Shown: positions 24,001-34,300 of the stretch, one piece after another | Layout of the letters: every line of letters begins with the position of its first letter | How positions within the stretch are numbered: position 1 is the first letter of the stretch | NCBI GenBank assembly: GCA_029202665.1 | Contig: CP119326.1 | Coordinates: 1,364,001-1,428,000 of the forward strand | DNA: 64,000 nucleotides | Reading direction: 5' to 3' | DNA from: Candidatus Brevundimonas colombiensis | Lineage (GTDB): Bacteria > Pseudomonadota > Alphaproteobacteria > Caulobacterales > Caulobacteraceae | The notes under the pieces: generated by a model | The model's input: the letters and a program-made list of their open reading frames with translations, nothing else | The model's database searches: none | What the model was told of the DNA's origin: nothing | Program-made: the position numbers and the translations under genes

Positions 24001-24638
24001 CCACCAAGATCAAGATTTGCGGCCTGACCACGCCGGACACGCTGGATGCGGCGTTGGACGGCGGGGCGGACTTTGTCGGCTTCGTCATGGTGAAGGCCAG
24101 TCCGCGTTACGCCGGACCGGCATTGGCGAAGCGGCTGGTTGATCGGGCGCGTGGCCGGGCCAAAACTGTGCTGCTGTTTGCGGATGGGGTCGGTCCTGAA
24201 ATGGACGTTTTGGTTCACGATCTCCGACCAGACATTATCCAACTGCACGGTCGAGAGACTGCGTTAGAAATTAGCAATGCGCGGATCGACTACGATATTC
24301 CGGTGATCAAGGCGGTGGGGGTATCCGACGCAAAGGACCTGATCGGATCAGAAGCGATAGAGGCAGCGGCCGACCATCTGCTGCTGGACGCCAAGCCGCC
24401 CAAGGGGGCGGCCTACAGCGGCGGACATGGGGTGGCTTTCGACTGGACCCTGTTGGCGGACCAGGCGTTTCGTCATCCCTGGTTCCTGGCGGGTGGTCTG
24501 AACCCGGACAATGTGGCCGAGGCGCTGCGGATCACGGGCGCGCCGATGGTGGACGTCTCCTCTGGCGTCGAAAGCGCGCCGGGTGTTAAGGACGCGGGCC
24601 GGATCGCGGCCTTCATCGAGGCCGTGCGCCGGTCGTAA
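23997..24638 (+). CDS. trpF: Phosphoribosylanthranilate isomerase
   Basis: A 213-residue TIM-barrel enzyme of tryptophan synthesis. KICGLT near the start carries the catalytic Cys, and the C-terminal VDVSSGVESAPGVKD carries the phosphate-binding and Asp region; FLAGGLNPDNV is also typical. Its ATG overlaps the vapC stop, and it leads trpB and trpA. The stretch around 24181-24310 is visibly less GC-rich than the rest. Confidence 0.95.
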   Translation: MTTKIKICGLTTPDTLDAALDGGADFVGFVMVKASPRYAGPALAKRLVDRARGRAKTVLLFADGVGPEMDVLVHDLRPDIIQLHGRETALEISNARIDYDIPVIKAVGVSDAKDLIGSEAIEAAADHLLLDAKPPKGAAYSGGHGVAFDWTLLADQAFRHPWFLAGGLNPDNVAEALRITGAPMVDVSSGVESAPGVKDAGRIAAFIEAVRRS

Positions 24639-24670
24639 TTCCGACGCCGCCTTGCGTGAAAGCTGACCTC

Positions 24671-25884
<1,214 letters not shown>

Positions 25885-25888
<4 letters not shown>

Positions 25889-26361
25889 TCCGTACTCTGA
25901 TGGTTGCGGGCGCCACGCTCGTCCTGTCCGCCGCCGCCGTCCAGGCCCAGACGTCGGCCGCGCCCCCGACGCCGCCGCAGGGCGGACCGGCCGATGTCGG
26001 CCTGCTGCCCGGCGCAGAGCTTTCATCCGATTGCGGGGCGTTGAACAATCTGGCGGGCCGCGCCTGGTGCGTCACGGCCCAACTAGGCCAGATCGGCGCC
26101 CTGGCCGACGCCTATATCGCCGACCTGGCGTCCAAGGGTTGGCTGACGGCGGGCGGCGATGAGAACCGCGTCGTCCTTATCAAACGCCGCGAGGCCGGCG
26201 GCTGCGACGGGATGCAGATGGTCGCCTTCTACGACACGACCAAGACCGCCGTCGCCGAACTGCCCGCCTATCTGGGCTTCGCCACCATTCCCGGCGACGT
26301 GTGCGCCGCGCGATCGGCCGCCCCGCCATCTGTGGAGCAGGCTCCGGCGCAGCCGCGATGA
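25885..26361 (+). CDS. Exported protein of unknown function between trpB and trpA
   Basis: A 158-residue protein starting with GTG that overlaps the trpB stop. It has a signal peptide (residues 1-22, ending AVQAQ), a Pro-rich linker, and a domain with four cysteines (SSDCGAL, RAWCVTA, GGCDGMQ, DVCAARS) that could form two disulfides in the periplasm. YIADLASKGW suggests a helical repeat. No family recognised. Its stop overlaps the next gene as ATGA. Confidence 0.72.
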
Positions 26362-26666
26362 ACCGCATTGCCATCGTAGGTTTGATGGGACTGCTGGTTT
26401 CTTGTGCGTCACCAGCAACCGACAATTCGGTGGAAGCGGTGACTCGAATTGTCGCTCGTTCGCCTGATCTTGTTGCTTGTGGCAAGGATGGACATATCCG
26501 AACTATTGAACGTGCGTTTGTCCGCGATCTGATGGTGTGTGATCGGCACCTGATCCCATCAGCATTTGATGTCGCGCATGGCTCTCGGTGCTATCCAGTC
26601 ACAGACTTCCAATGGTTCGCAGCATCTCTAAAGACGTCGCGAGAATCTTGTCAGGCAACCCAATGA
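26358..26666 (+). CDS. Small lipoprotein of unknown function between trpB and trpA
   Basis: A 102-residue protein with a lipoprotein signal (LLVSCAS, Cys near residue 16). Four further cysteines lie in VACGKDG, MVCDRH, SRCYPV and ESCQAT. Base composition is lower in GC than its neighbours: by hand count 26461-26520 has about 29 G/C in 60. It overlaps both neighbours by 4 nt (ATGA at 26358-26361 and 26663-26666), so it is translated as part of the trp operon. Confidence 0.68.
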   Translation: MNRIAIVGLMGLLVSCASPATDNSVEAVTRIVARSPDLVACGKDGHIRTIERAFVRDLMVCDRHLIPSAFDVAHGSRCYPVTDFQWFAASLKTSRESCQATQ

Positions 26667-27502
26667 CCACCGCCCGTATCGATGCGCGCTTCACGGCGCT
26701 GAAGGCCCAGGGCCGTGCGGCCTTCATTCCCTATGTGATGGGGGGCGATCCGTCGCGTGAGGAGGCGCTGGCGATCCTGAAAGGCCTGCCTTCCGCCGGC
26801 GCCGACATCATCGAACTGGGCTTTCCGTTCAGCGATCCGATGGCCGAGGGGCCGCCGATCCAGAAGGCGGCGATCCGGGGTCTGGCGGCCGGTTTCGGCC
26901 TGCGTTCGACGATGGATCTGGCCAAGGAGTTCCGCAAAGGCGACGACGCCACGCCCATCGTGCTGATGGGCTATCTGAATCCGATCGAGAGCCTGGGGTA
27001 TGACGCCTTCGCCGACTATGCGGCGGCGTCGGGCGTGGACGGCCTGATTGTGGTGGACTGCCCGCCGGAAGAGGCCGCGCCCCTGATCGAGGCTCTGGAC
27101 AAGGTGTCGATCTCGCTGATCCGCCTGGCCACGCCGACGTCCGATGACGAGCGGTTGAAGGTGGTGGTCCAGGGCACCTCGGGCTTCGTCTATTATGTCG
27201 CCGTTGCGGGCGTGACCGGGGTCAAGGAAGCCGACGCCGATGTGGTGGCGCCCGCCGTCGCGCGGGTGCGGGCGGCCTCGGGCCTGCCGGTCGCGGTCGG
27301 CTTCGGCATCAAGACGCCGGAACGCGCCGCCGCCATCGCCAGGGTCGCGGACGCCGTGGTGGTCGGATCGGCCCTGGTCGAGGAGGTCGCCGCCGCCGTC
27401 GCTGCGAACGAACCGGCCGCGCCGCGCGTTCTGGCCCAGGTGAAGCGGCTGAGCGACGCGGTGCGATCCGTCGCTAGTGCTTCCGTGGCGGAAACCGTCT
27501 AA
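26663..27502 (+). CDS. trpA: Tryptophan synthase alpha chain
   Basis: A 279-residue TIM barrel splitting indole-glycerol phosphate. The catalytic Glu is in IELGFPFSDPMAEGPPIQ and the catalytic Asp in VVDCPPEE. GVTGVKE and GFGIKTPE are phosphate-binding loops. The start overlaps the lipoprotein stop, and accD follows after 10 bp. Confidence 0.95.
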   Translation: MTTARIDARFTALKAQGRAAFIPYVMGGDPSREEALAILKGLPSAGADIIELGFPFSDPMAEGPPIQKAAIRGLAAGFGLRSTMDLAKEFRKGDDATPIVLMGYLNPIESLGYDAFADYAAASGVDGLIVVDCPPEEAAPLIEALDKVSISLIRLATPTSDDERLKVVVQGTSGFVYYVAVAGVTGVKEADADVVAPAVARVRAASGLPVAVGFGIKTPERAAAIARVADAVVVGSALVEEVAAAVAANEPAAPRVLAQVKRLSDAVRSVASASVAETV

Positions 27503-27512
27503 GAGCGCGCGG

Positions 27513-28403
27513 ATGAACGACAAGACCAAGCCTCAGGAAAAGCGCGTCGGCTGGCTCAGCCGTTTTGCGCCCGGCGTGCGCAAGATCGTCTCGCGCCGCG
27601 ACACCCCGGACAATCTGTGGGTCAAGGACCCCGACAGCGGCGAGATGCTGTATCGGTCGGATCTGGAGGCCGCCCTGTGGGTCACGCCGTCGGGCCGCCA
27701 TATGCGGATCGACGCGCCGACGCGGCTGAAGGCCACCTTCGATGGCGGCGTCTATGAAACCATCGACAGCCCCGACGTGCCTGAAGACCCGCTGAAATTC
27801 TCGGACGGCAAGTCCTACAAGGACCGGCTGAACGCGGCGCGCAAGGCGGCGGGGCGCAAGGACACCATGGCCATCGGCGTCGGCCCGGTGGGCGGCCAGA
27901 CGGCGGTGGTGATCGTCCAGGACTTCACCTTCATGGGCGGGTCGCTGGGCATGGCGGCGGGCGAGGCCTTCATCAAGGCCGCGCGCGAGGCCGTGGCCCG
28001 CAAGGTTCCGCTGGTCTGTTTCACCGCCGCCGGCGGCGCGCGGATGCAGGAAGGCGCCCTGTCGCTGATGCAGATGGCGCGCACCACCCTGGCCATCGAG
28101 GAGCTGAAACAGGCGAAACTGCCCTATGCTGTGGTCCTGACCGACCCGACGACCGGCGGGGTGACGGCCTCCTACGCCATGCTGGGCGACGTGCATCTGG
28201 CCGAACCCGGCGCCCTGATCGGCTTCGCCGGCCCGCGCGTGATCGAGGCCACCATCCGCGAGAAACTGCCGCCGGGCTTCCAGCGCGCCGAATATCTGCA
28301 GGAAAAGGGCATGGTCGATCGGGTCGTGGCCCGCGCCGACCTGCCGCGCACCCTGGGCCAGATCCTGTCCATGCTGATGGGCGGAAACCGCCAGGCGGCC
28401 TGA
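27513..28403 (+). CDS. accD: Acetyl-CoA carboxylase carboxyltransferase subunit beta, lacking the zinc cysteines
   Basis: A 296-residue subunit that, with AccA, transfers CO2 from biotin to acetyl-CoA in fatty-acid synthesis. The carboxyltransferase core is clear (TFMGGSLGMAAGEAFI, CFTAAGGARMQEG, TDPTTGGVTASYAMLGD). The N-terminal segment that is a four-Cys zinc ribbon in E. coli AccD is present (NLWVKDPDSGEMLYRSDLE ... WVTPSGRHMRI), but the ligand positions are Asp39, Ser42, Thr58 and Gly61, so zinc binding should be absent. Organised as trpA-accD-folC. Confidence 0.94.
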   Translation: MNDKTKPQEKRVGWLSRFAPGVRKIVSRRDTPDNLWVKDPDSGEMLYRSDLEAALWVTPSGRHMRIDAPTRLKATFDGGVYETIDSPDVPEDPLKFSDGKSYKDRLNAARKAAGRKDTMAIGVGPVGGQTAVVIVQDFTFMGGSLGMAAGEAFIKAAREAVARKVPLVCFTAAGGARMQEGALSLMQMARTTLAIEELKQAKLPYAVVLTDPTTGGVTASYAMLGDVHLAEPGALIGFAGPRVIEATIREKLPPGFQRAEYLQEKGMVDRVVARADLPRTLGQILSMLMGGNRQAA

Positions 28404-28408
28404 CCGCC

Positions 28409-29695
28409 TTGGACCCGATCTCCGAGCGTCTTCGGGCGCGGCATCCGCAACGGATCGACCTGTCGCTGGATCGGATGAGGGCGCTGTGCGCGGCGCTGGG
28501 CGATCCTCAGCATCGACTGCCGCCGGTGGTGCATGTGGCGGGCACCAACGGCAAGGGATCGACCGTGGCGATGATCCGCGCCATCGCCGAGGCGGCGGGT
28601 TTGCGGGTCCACGCCTACACCTCGCCCCATCTTGTGCGGTTCAACGAGCGGATCAGGCTGGCCGGAAAACTGATCGAGGATCAGGCGCTGAACGCCATCC
28701 TGGACCGGATCGAGGCGGCGATGGCCGAGACCGGCAGCGAGGCGACGGTGTTCGAAAGCACCACCGCCGCCGCCTTCCTGGCCATGTCGGAAACGCCCGC
28801 CGACCTGGCCGTCATCGAGGTGGGCTTAGGCGGGGTTCTGGACGCGACCAATGTGATCGAGCGGCCGCTGCTGAGCGTGATCGCGCCGGTCGATTATGAC
28901 CACGCCGAATTCCTGGGGACCGATCTGGCGGGCATCGCGGCGGAAAAGGCCGGGGTGCTGAAGGCCGGGGCCCCGGCGGTGATCGCGCGTCAGCGGGAAG
29001 AGGCGATGGCCGCCATCGAACGCCGCGCCGCCGACGTCCACGCGCGCCTTACGGTGCTGGGCGTGGATTTCGACGCCTGGCCCGAGCGGGGCGGCATGGC
29101 CTTCCAGACCGCCGAACTGTTCATGGACCTGCCCGCGCCGGCCCTGGCGGGCGCGCACCAGATCGACAATGCGGCCCTGGCCGTGGCGGCGGCGATCGAG
29201 CTGGACCTGCCCGAGGCCGCGATCGCCGAGGGGCTGAAGGCCGTGCGCTGGCCCGCGCGGCTGCAACGGATTTCGGCCGGTCCCTATGGCGAGGCGGCCA
29301 GGGCGGCCGAGGCCGAACTGTGGTTGGACGGGGGGCATAATCCCCATGCCGGGCGGGCGCTGGCCGCGTTTCTGGCCGAGCGTCAGGCGCGGGCGCCGCG
29401 TCCGCTGGCCCTGATCTGCGGCATGTTGGCGAACAAGGACGCGGGCGGTTTCTTCGCCGCCCTGAAGGACAGCCACGCCACCGTCTTCACCGTCGGCTTC
29501 GACGGCGCGGCGGCCGATCCTGCGGCCCTGGCCGCCGTGGCGCGCGGCCATGGCCTGGCCGCCACGCCCGTCGGATCGGTCGATGAAGCCTTGAGGCTGG
29601 CCCTGCGGTTAGGCGCCGGCCGCGTGGCCATCTGCGGCTCGCTGTATCTGGCGGGCGAGGTGCTGGGGGCCAGCCGAGAGACCTGGCCGGACTGA
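28409..29695 (+). CDS. folC: Bifunctional folylpolyglutamate synthase / dihydrofolate synthase
   Basis: A 428-residue Mur-ligase-fold enzyme adding glutamate to folates. It shows the ATP loop VAGTNGKGSTVAMI, YTSPHLVRFNERI, a catalytic DYDHAEFLG-type segment, and a C-terminal LWLDGGHNPHAG. It starts with TTG at 28409, 5 bp after accD; no better-placed ATG exists in frame. Confidence 0.92.
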   Translation: MDPISERLRARHPQRIDLSLDRMRALCAALGDPQHRLPPVVHVAGTNGKGSTVAMIRAIAEAAGLRVHAYTSPHLVRFNERIRLAGKLIEDQALNAILDRIEAAMAETGSEATVFESTTAAAFLAMSETPADLAVIEVGLGGVLDATNVIERPLLSVIAPVDYDHAEFLGTDLAGIAAEKAGVLKAGAPAVIARQREEAMAAIERRAADVHARLTVLGVDFDAWPERGGMAFQTAELFMDLPAPALAGAHQIDNAALAVAAAIELDLPEAAIAEGLKAVRWPARLQRISAGPYGEAARAAEAELWLDGGHNPHAGRALAAFLAERQARAPRPLALICGMLANKDAGGFFAALKDSHATVFTVGFDGAAADPAALAAVARGHGLAATPVGSVDEALRLALRLGAGRVAICGSLYLAGEVLGASRETWPD

Positions 29696-29705
29696 GCATC
29701 GCCAG

Positions 29706-29863
29706 ACCCTCTCCCTCCCCCTGCGGGGGAGGGTGGCCGAGCATAGCGAGGTCGGGCGGGGGCGGCCGTGCAACGCTTCGCAAATCCGTAAAGCGCGCCC
29801 CTGGCGACCCGCCCACGCCCGGTCGCTGGCGCGACCACCCTCCCCGGGACGGGGAGGGCGATC
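29706..29863. repeat. Palindromic intergenic repeat, family C
   Basis: Two hairpins, CCCTCCCCCTGCGGGGGAGGG near 29711 and CCCTCCCCGGGACGGGGAGGG near 29838, flank about 100 bp; CCACC/GGTGG extends the pairing. It fills the gap between convergent folC and the 64-residue gene, and may also serve as a terminator. It resembles family A arms but has a different interior. Confidence 0.7.
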
Positions 29864-29868
29864 GACAA

Positions 29869-30063
29869 CTACCGCGTCATCCAGGGCTTGGATTTGCCGG
29901 CGGCGACGCGGGCGGCCTGTTCGCGCTGGAAACGGCCGCCGCGCGGGGGCTTGGGCCGGGCGTCCAGCCTGGCGGTCTTCAGGCGCAGGGCCTTCTGGAC
30001 CGGGGTTTCGCCGGGGATGTCGTCGGCGTCCGCCGGCTTGATGATGGGGTCTTCGTCGCTCAT
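29869..30063 (-). CDS. Small basic protein of unknown function
   Basis: A 64-residue soluble protein: an acidic start (MSDEDPIIKPADADDIPGE), then a basic Arg/Lys-rich body (KTARLDARPKPPRGGRFQR) ending KSKPWMTR. It looks like a nucleic-acid or ribosome-associated small protein, but I recognise no family. Placed alone between repeat C and the next small gene. Confidence 0.6.
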   Translation of the reverse strand: MSDEDPIIKPADADDIPGETPVQKALRLKTARLDARPKPPRGGRFQREQAARVAAGKSKPWMTR

Positions 30064-30114
30064 GGCGGCATGCCTAGCACGGCCAGCGCAACCGCGCAGC
30101 CGCGCAGCCGATGG

Positions 30115-30663
30115 CTAGGGCGCAGGTGAAGTGATCTTTACGGTTTCAACCACACGGCGGAAGGTCCGCATGTCTTCATCCAACCTTGAGGGCGTACTCT
30201 CCAAATAGGCGTAATAGTTGATCCACGGCGCCCTATCTTCCCCCGTATCGCCCGACGGCGCGGGCTGAGGCCAAGCCTGGGTGGCCACTGTCGCCAAGAT
30301 TGCGCCATCCGGGCGGTGTTCAAGGCAGGTCGCTGACCGATGGCCGAGGAACGCCAGATCGACGCCGCCGCGCTTGGCGCGGGCGCCTTTGCAGTCGGTT
30401 ATGGCGTCAGGCGAGGTCTGGAAGGCGGCGTTATAGCTGGCCAGAACGATGACACGTCGCGTCGCACCGTTGCAGTCGCCCTCTAGCGGCAGAAACCAGC
30501 CGACCTTGTGGTCGCCCGAGACGGCGTCGCACACCGTCGCATGGGTAGGAAAACTGACATTAAAGCCATATTCCGACTGGACCCATTCGGCGGCTTGCGC
30601 ACAGGCCGAAACCGGGGTGAACAACAGCAGGACGGATGCGCTCAGCGAGGCCTGTAGTTTCAT
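30115..30663 (-). CDS. Exported protein of unknown function
   Basis: A 182-residue protein with a signal peptide (residues 1-23, ending CAQAAEW). A domain with FNVSFPTHATVCD follows, similar to secreted proteins that begin YGFSVSFP. It has several cysteines (VCDA, DCNGA, DCKGA, TCLEH), likely disulfide-bonded. Its upstream region holds the trxA terminator. Probably periplasmic; function unknown. Confidence 0.7.
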   Translation of the reverse strand: MKLQASLSASVLLLFTPVSACAQAAEWVQSEYGFNVSFPTHATVCDAVSGDHKVGWFLPLEGDCNGATRRVIVLASYNAAFQTSPDAITDCKGARAKRGGVDLAFLGHRSATCLEHRPDGAILATVATQAWPQPAPSGDTGEDRAPWINYYAYLESTPSRLDEDMRTFRRVVETVKITSPAP

Positions 30664-30711
30664 CGTCTGACGGTCGCGCGATTGTGACGGGCGGTCAATC
30701 CGGTCCAAGCC

Positions 30712-30745
30712 AAAGAAAACGCCCGCCGGTCGGGACCGGCGGGCG
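30712..30745 (-). terminator. Rho-independent terminator of trxA
   Basis: A perfect 12-bp inverted repeat (30720-30731 with 30734-30745, CGCCCGCCGGTC and its complement) is followed on the minus strand by TTTTCTTT. It lies 27 bp after the trxA stop. Confidence 0.88.
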
Positions 30746-30771
30746 ATTGAATCTTCAACGGCGGCGAAGGA

Positions 30772-31107
30772 TCAGGCGTCGGTCTTGACGCCGGCCTCGG
30801 CCAGCCATTCGACGATCTTGCCCTTGGGCATGGCGCCGACCTTCATCGAGGTCATCTGGCCGTCCTTGAACAGCATCAGGGTCGGGATGCCCTTCACGCC
30901 CAGTTTGGACGGGGTCATGGGGCTGTCGTCGATGTTGATCTTGGCCACCGTGACCTGGCCGCCCAGTTCGTCGGCGATCTGTTCCAGCGCCGGACCGATC
31001 TGTTTGCAGGGGCCGCACCATTCGGCCCAGAAATCGACCAGCACGGGGGTCGAGGCTTTCAGGACGTCGGCGTCAAAGCTTTCGTCGGTGACTTTTACAG
31101 TCGCCAT
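30772..31107 (-). CDS. trxA: Thioredoxin
   Basis: A 111-residue thioredoxin with the active site AEWCGPCKQIGP (Cys about residues 33 and 36) and cis-Pro loop KGIPTLMLF. It is the general cytoplasmic disulfide reductant. It lies downstream of addA on the same strand but is separated by 289 bp that include a palindromic repeat, so it probably has its own promoter. Confidence 0.97.
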   Translation of the reverse strand: MATVKVTDESFDADVLKASTPVLVDFWAEWCGPCKQIGPALEQIADELGGQVTVAKINIDDSPMTPSKLGVKGIPTLMLFKDGQMTSMKVGAMPKGKIVEWLAEAGVKTDA

Positions 31108-31248
31108 GAATGGCTCCTTGGGGCGCTATCGCTCGGCCCGCGGGGCCTCGCTGCTTGAGCGCGTGTTGTGGGCTCCGGGACCAACCCCGGCGTTGGGGCA
31201 GATGTGGGAGCGAATCGCGGGCAATTCAACTCTTCCCTTCATCCGCCG

Positions 31249-31354
31249 TCACCCTCGGGCTCGACCCGAGGGCCGGGTCTTGATCGGGCGGTGCGTGGCC
31301 CGTTCGCATGAGCGGCGGTGCGCCCGATCCTCGGGTCGAGCCCGAGGATGACGG
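31249..31354. repeat. Palindromic intergenic repeat, family B-like
   Basis: CCTCGGGCTCGACCCGAGG (31253-31271) and CCTCGGGTCGAGCCCGAGG (31329-31347) are inverted copies, flanked by GTCA and ATGAC. Each arm is nearly self-complementary. It sits in the 289-bp gap between addA and trxA, in which I see no gene. Confidence 0.8.
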
Positions 31355-31396
31355 GGGAGGGCGAGGATGACGAGGCGAGCCTGAAGATGACGCGGG

Positions 31397-34300
31397 TCAG
31401 GGCGTGAGCGCCGCCTCCAGCATCGCCTGCGGGATCGGCATCAGTTGCGGGCCGTCGGTCCAGACCAGGGCGGCCTCGACCGGGCGGTCGGGATAGAGGC
31501 GTTTCAGGACGGCGACATAGACCGCCGCCTGAAGCACATAGGCCGGATCGACGGCGTCGAGGGCGGCGGGGGCGGGACGGTTGGTCTTGTAGTCCACGAC
31601 CAGAACCCGTTCCGGCATGACCACCAGCCGGTCGATGCGGCCGTTGATGGCGACGCCGGGCGGCAGGTCGGGCGCGGACCCGGTCAGGGCGACCTCGGCG
31701 CGTGACCCTGTGCCGAAGACGGGGGCGAACCGGGCGTCGTCCAGCACCGAGAAGGCGGCGGCGATCATCTCGGCGCGCTGGGCCGCGTCCAGATCGGTCT
31801 CTCGCGACAACAGGCGCGCGGCCGCGTCCGCCCGGTCGGCGGGGGCGATGTCGGGCAGCCGCTCCAGCAGCCGGTGGATCAGGTCGCCGCGCCTGAACCG
31901 GCCCAGGGACGCGCCGCCGGATTCGCTGCGGGCCAGGGGCGAAGGGGCGGGGATGCGGACCTGCCCCTCCATCCGCGACGGCGAGGCGAAGCGGGCGGCG
32001 GCGTCGGCGGGCGGGGCGGCGGCGGCCCAGACGGGCAGGACGGCGGCCGATCCGGCCGGGGCGGCCGTGACCGGCCGACGTTCGGGATCGACGCCGAAGC
32101 GGCGCACGCCGTTCTCGACCTCGCGCACCCGCTCGCCCAGCCGGTCGAAGGTGTCCGCGATGATCGACCACCAGCTGCCGGCCTCGGCGCCCCGGCTGGA
32201 GGCGCGGCCCATGACGATGACCCGATCCCGCGCGCGGGTCAGGGCGACATAGAGCAGGCGCAGGGTCTCGTCGTCCGTGCGCGTCTGACGGGCGGCGCGG
32301 GCGTCGGCCGAGGCGGGGCAGTCGTCCTTTGCCGAGCCGGGGGCCATCAGCCAGGCCTCGCCTTCGTCCTCCGGGGTGACGGCGGGCATCAGGGACGGGC
32401 CCTGCGCCTTGGCCTTCATGGTCGTGTCGGGCAGGATGACGATGGGCGCCTCCAGCCCCTTGGCGCCGTGGACGGTCATGACGCGGACCTCGCCGCGCGC
32501 GCCCTCCAGCTCGCGCTTCACCTCGACGTCGGCGGCCTCCAGCTGGGCCAGACAGGTCTCCAGATCGACGGCGCCGCGGTTCTCGGCGGCCAGAACCTGG
32601 TTCAGCGTCTCGTCTATGGCCTCCTCCGCCTCGCGGCCCAGCCGGGCCAGGATGCGGGCGCGACCCGAAACCCCTGAGTCGTCCACCCGGTTCAAGACCT
32701 GGGAGAAGAAGGCGAAGGGATCGCCGCCGCGCGCGCCGATGGCGGCCTGAAGCGCGTCGCGGGCGCGGGTCCATTCGGGGCGTTCGCCGGCCCGGTCGCG
32801 CAGGTCGCGCCACAACTGGCCCGGCTTGCGGTTCTCGCGCCCGGCCAGGGCGTAGAGGCCGTCCTCGTCCACGTCGCACAGGGGGCTGCGCAGCACCTCG
32901 GCCAGGGACAGGTCGTCGTCGGGGAAGAGGGCGAACCGGGCCAGGGAGATCAGGTCGTCGAACACGACATGGCTGGACAGTTTCAGCCGGTCTGCGCCCG
33001 CGACGGGGACGCCTTCCGTCTTCAGGGCGCGGATGATCTCCTCGAAGGTCGCATCGCGGCGGCGGACCAGGACGATATAGTCGCCGTATCCCGCCGGGCG
33101 CAGGTCGCGGGTGGTGCGGTCGAAGACGGCGACGCCGCTTTCGACCTGGCGGCGGATTTCGCGGGCCAGGTCGCGGGCCAGGCGTTTTCTGGCGCTGCCG
33201 GCGCCTTCCTGATCGACCGGATCGTCCCAGGCGTCGGTCTCGGGCGCGGGCTCGTCCAGGAACAGGGGCCACAGGTCGATGGCGCCGTGCTGGCCCGTGC
33301 GCGCGGGGATGTGGCGGGCGATGTCGCCCTGCGGGCCGGTCAGGGCGCGGGTGCGGTCGGGATCGGCGAAGACGGCGTCGACGAAGGCCAGCACCTCCTC
33401 CGTCGAACGGTAGGAGGTGTTCAGTTCCGGCCCGGCGAAGGGCTCGCCCGCGCCCTCGGCCAGGGCCAGGAAGGCGCCGCTTTCCTGACGCAGCCGCTCG
33501 GGCCGGGCGCCCTGGAAGGAATAGATCGACTGTTTCTCGTCGCCGACGGCGAAGACGGTGCGGCCGGATTTCTCGCCGGAATAGAATTCGCCGGTCAGGG
33601 CGCGGACGATGGCCCATTGTTCGGGGGCGGTGTCCTGAGCCTCGTCGATCAGGACATGATCGACCCCGCCGTCCAGCTTGTACAGCACCCAGGCGGCGGC
33701 CCCGCTCCGGGTCAGCAGGGCGGCGGCGCGGGCGACCAGATCGGGGAAGTCCAGCGCCCCGCGCTGGGCCTTGGCGGTCTCGTAGAAGGCGGAGTGGGCG
33801 CGGGCCAGGGTCAGGACCTTGACCGTGTCGTCGGCGACCTTGGCCTTGCGCAGGGCGTCGCGCGTGGCGAGGAATTTGGCCTGCATGTCCAGCAGCCACC
33901 CGACCGACCCCTGCGGCGCCGACTTGGTGCCCATGCTCTTTCGCGGTTCGCCCGCCTGGGTGCAGAAGACCCCGGCCAGGGCCGCGAAACCGGCGTAGGG
34001 CGGGGCGGCCACGCTCATGGCGTCGGCGATCTTCCTGTCGTTGGCCGAGCCGGTTTCCATGGCCTCGGCCATGCGGTTCCATTCGCCGGGGTCGATGAAG
34101 GCGACGAAATCCCGCTCCAGATCCTCTGGCGCGCGGTCGCGCTCGGCGCCGGTCAGGGACCAGGGATCGGGCGCGGTTCCGGCCTCGGCCCGGTCGATAT
34201 AGTCCAAGAGGTCGGCGCGGCGGGCCTCGATCATCGACAGCAGGGCCTGGAACCTCTGCCAGTCCAGTTCGACGGCGAAATGGCTGTAGGCCAGACCGAT

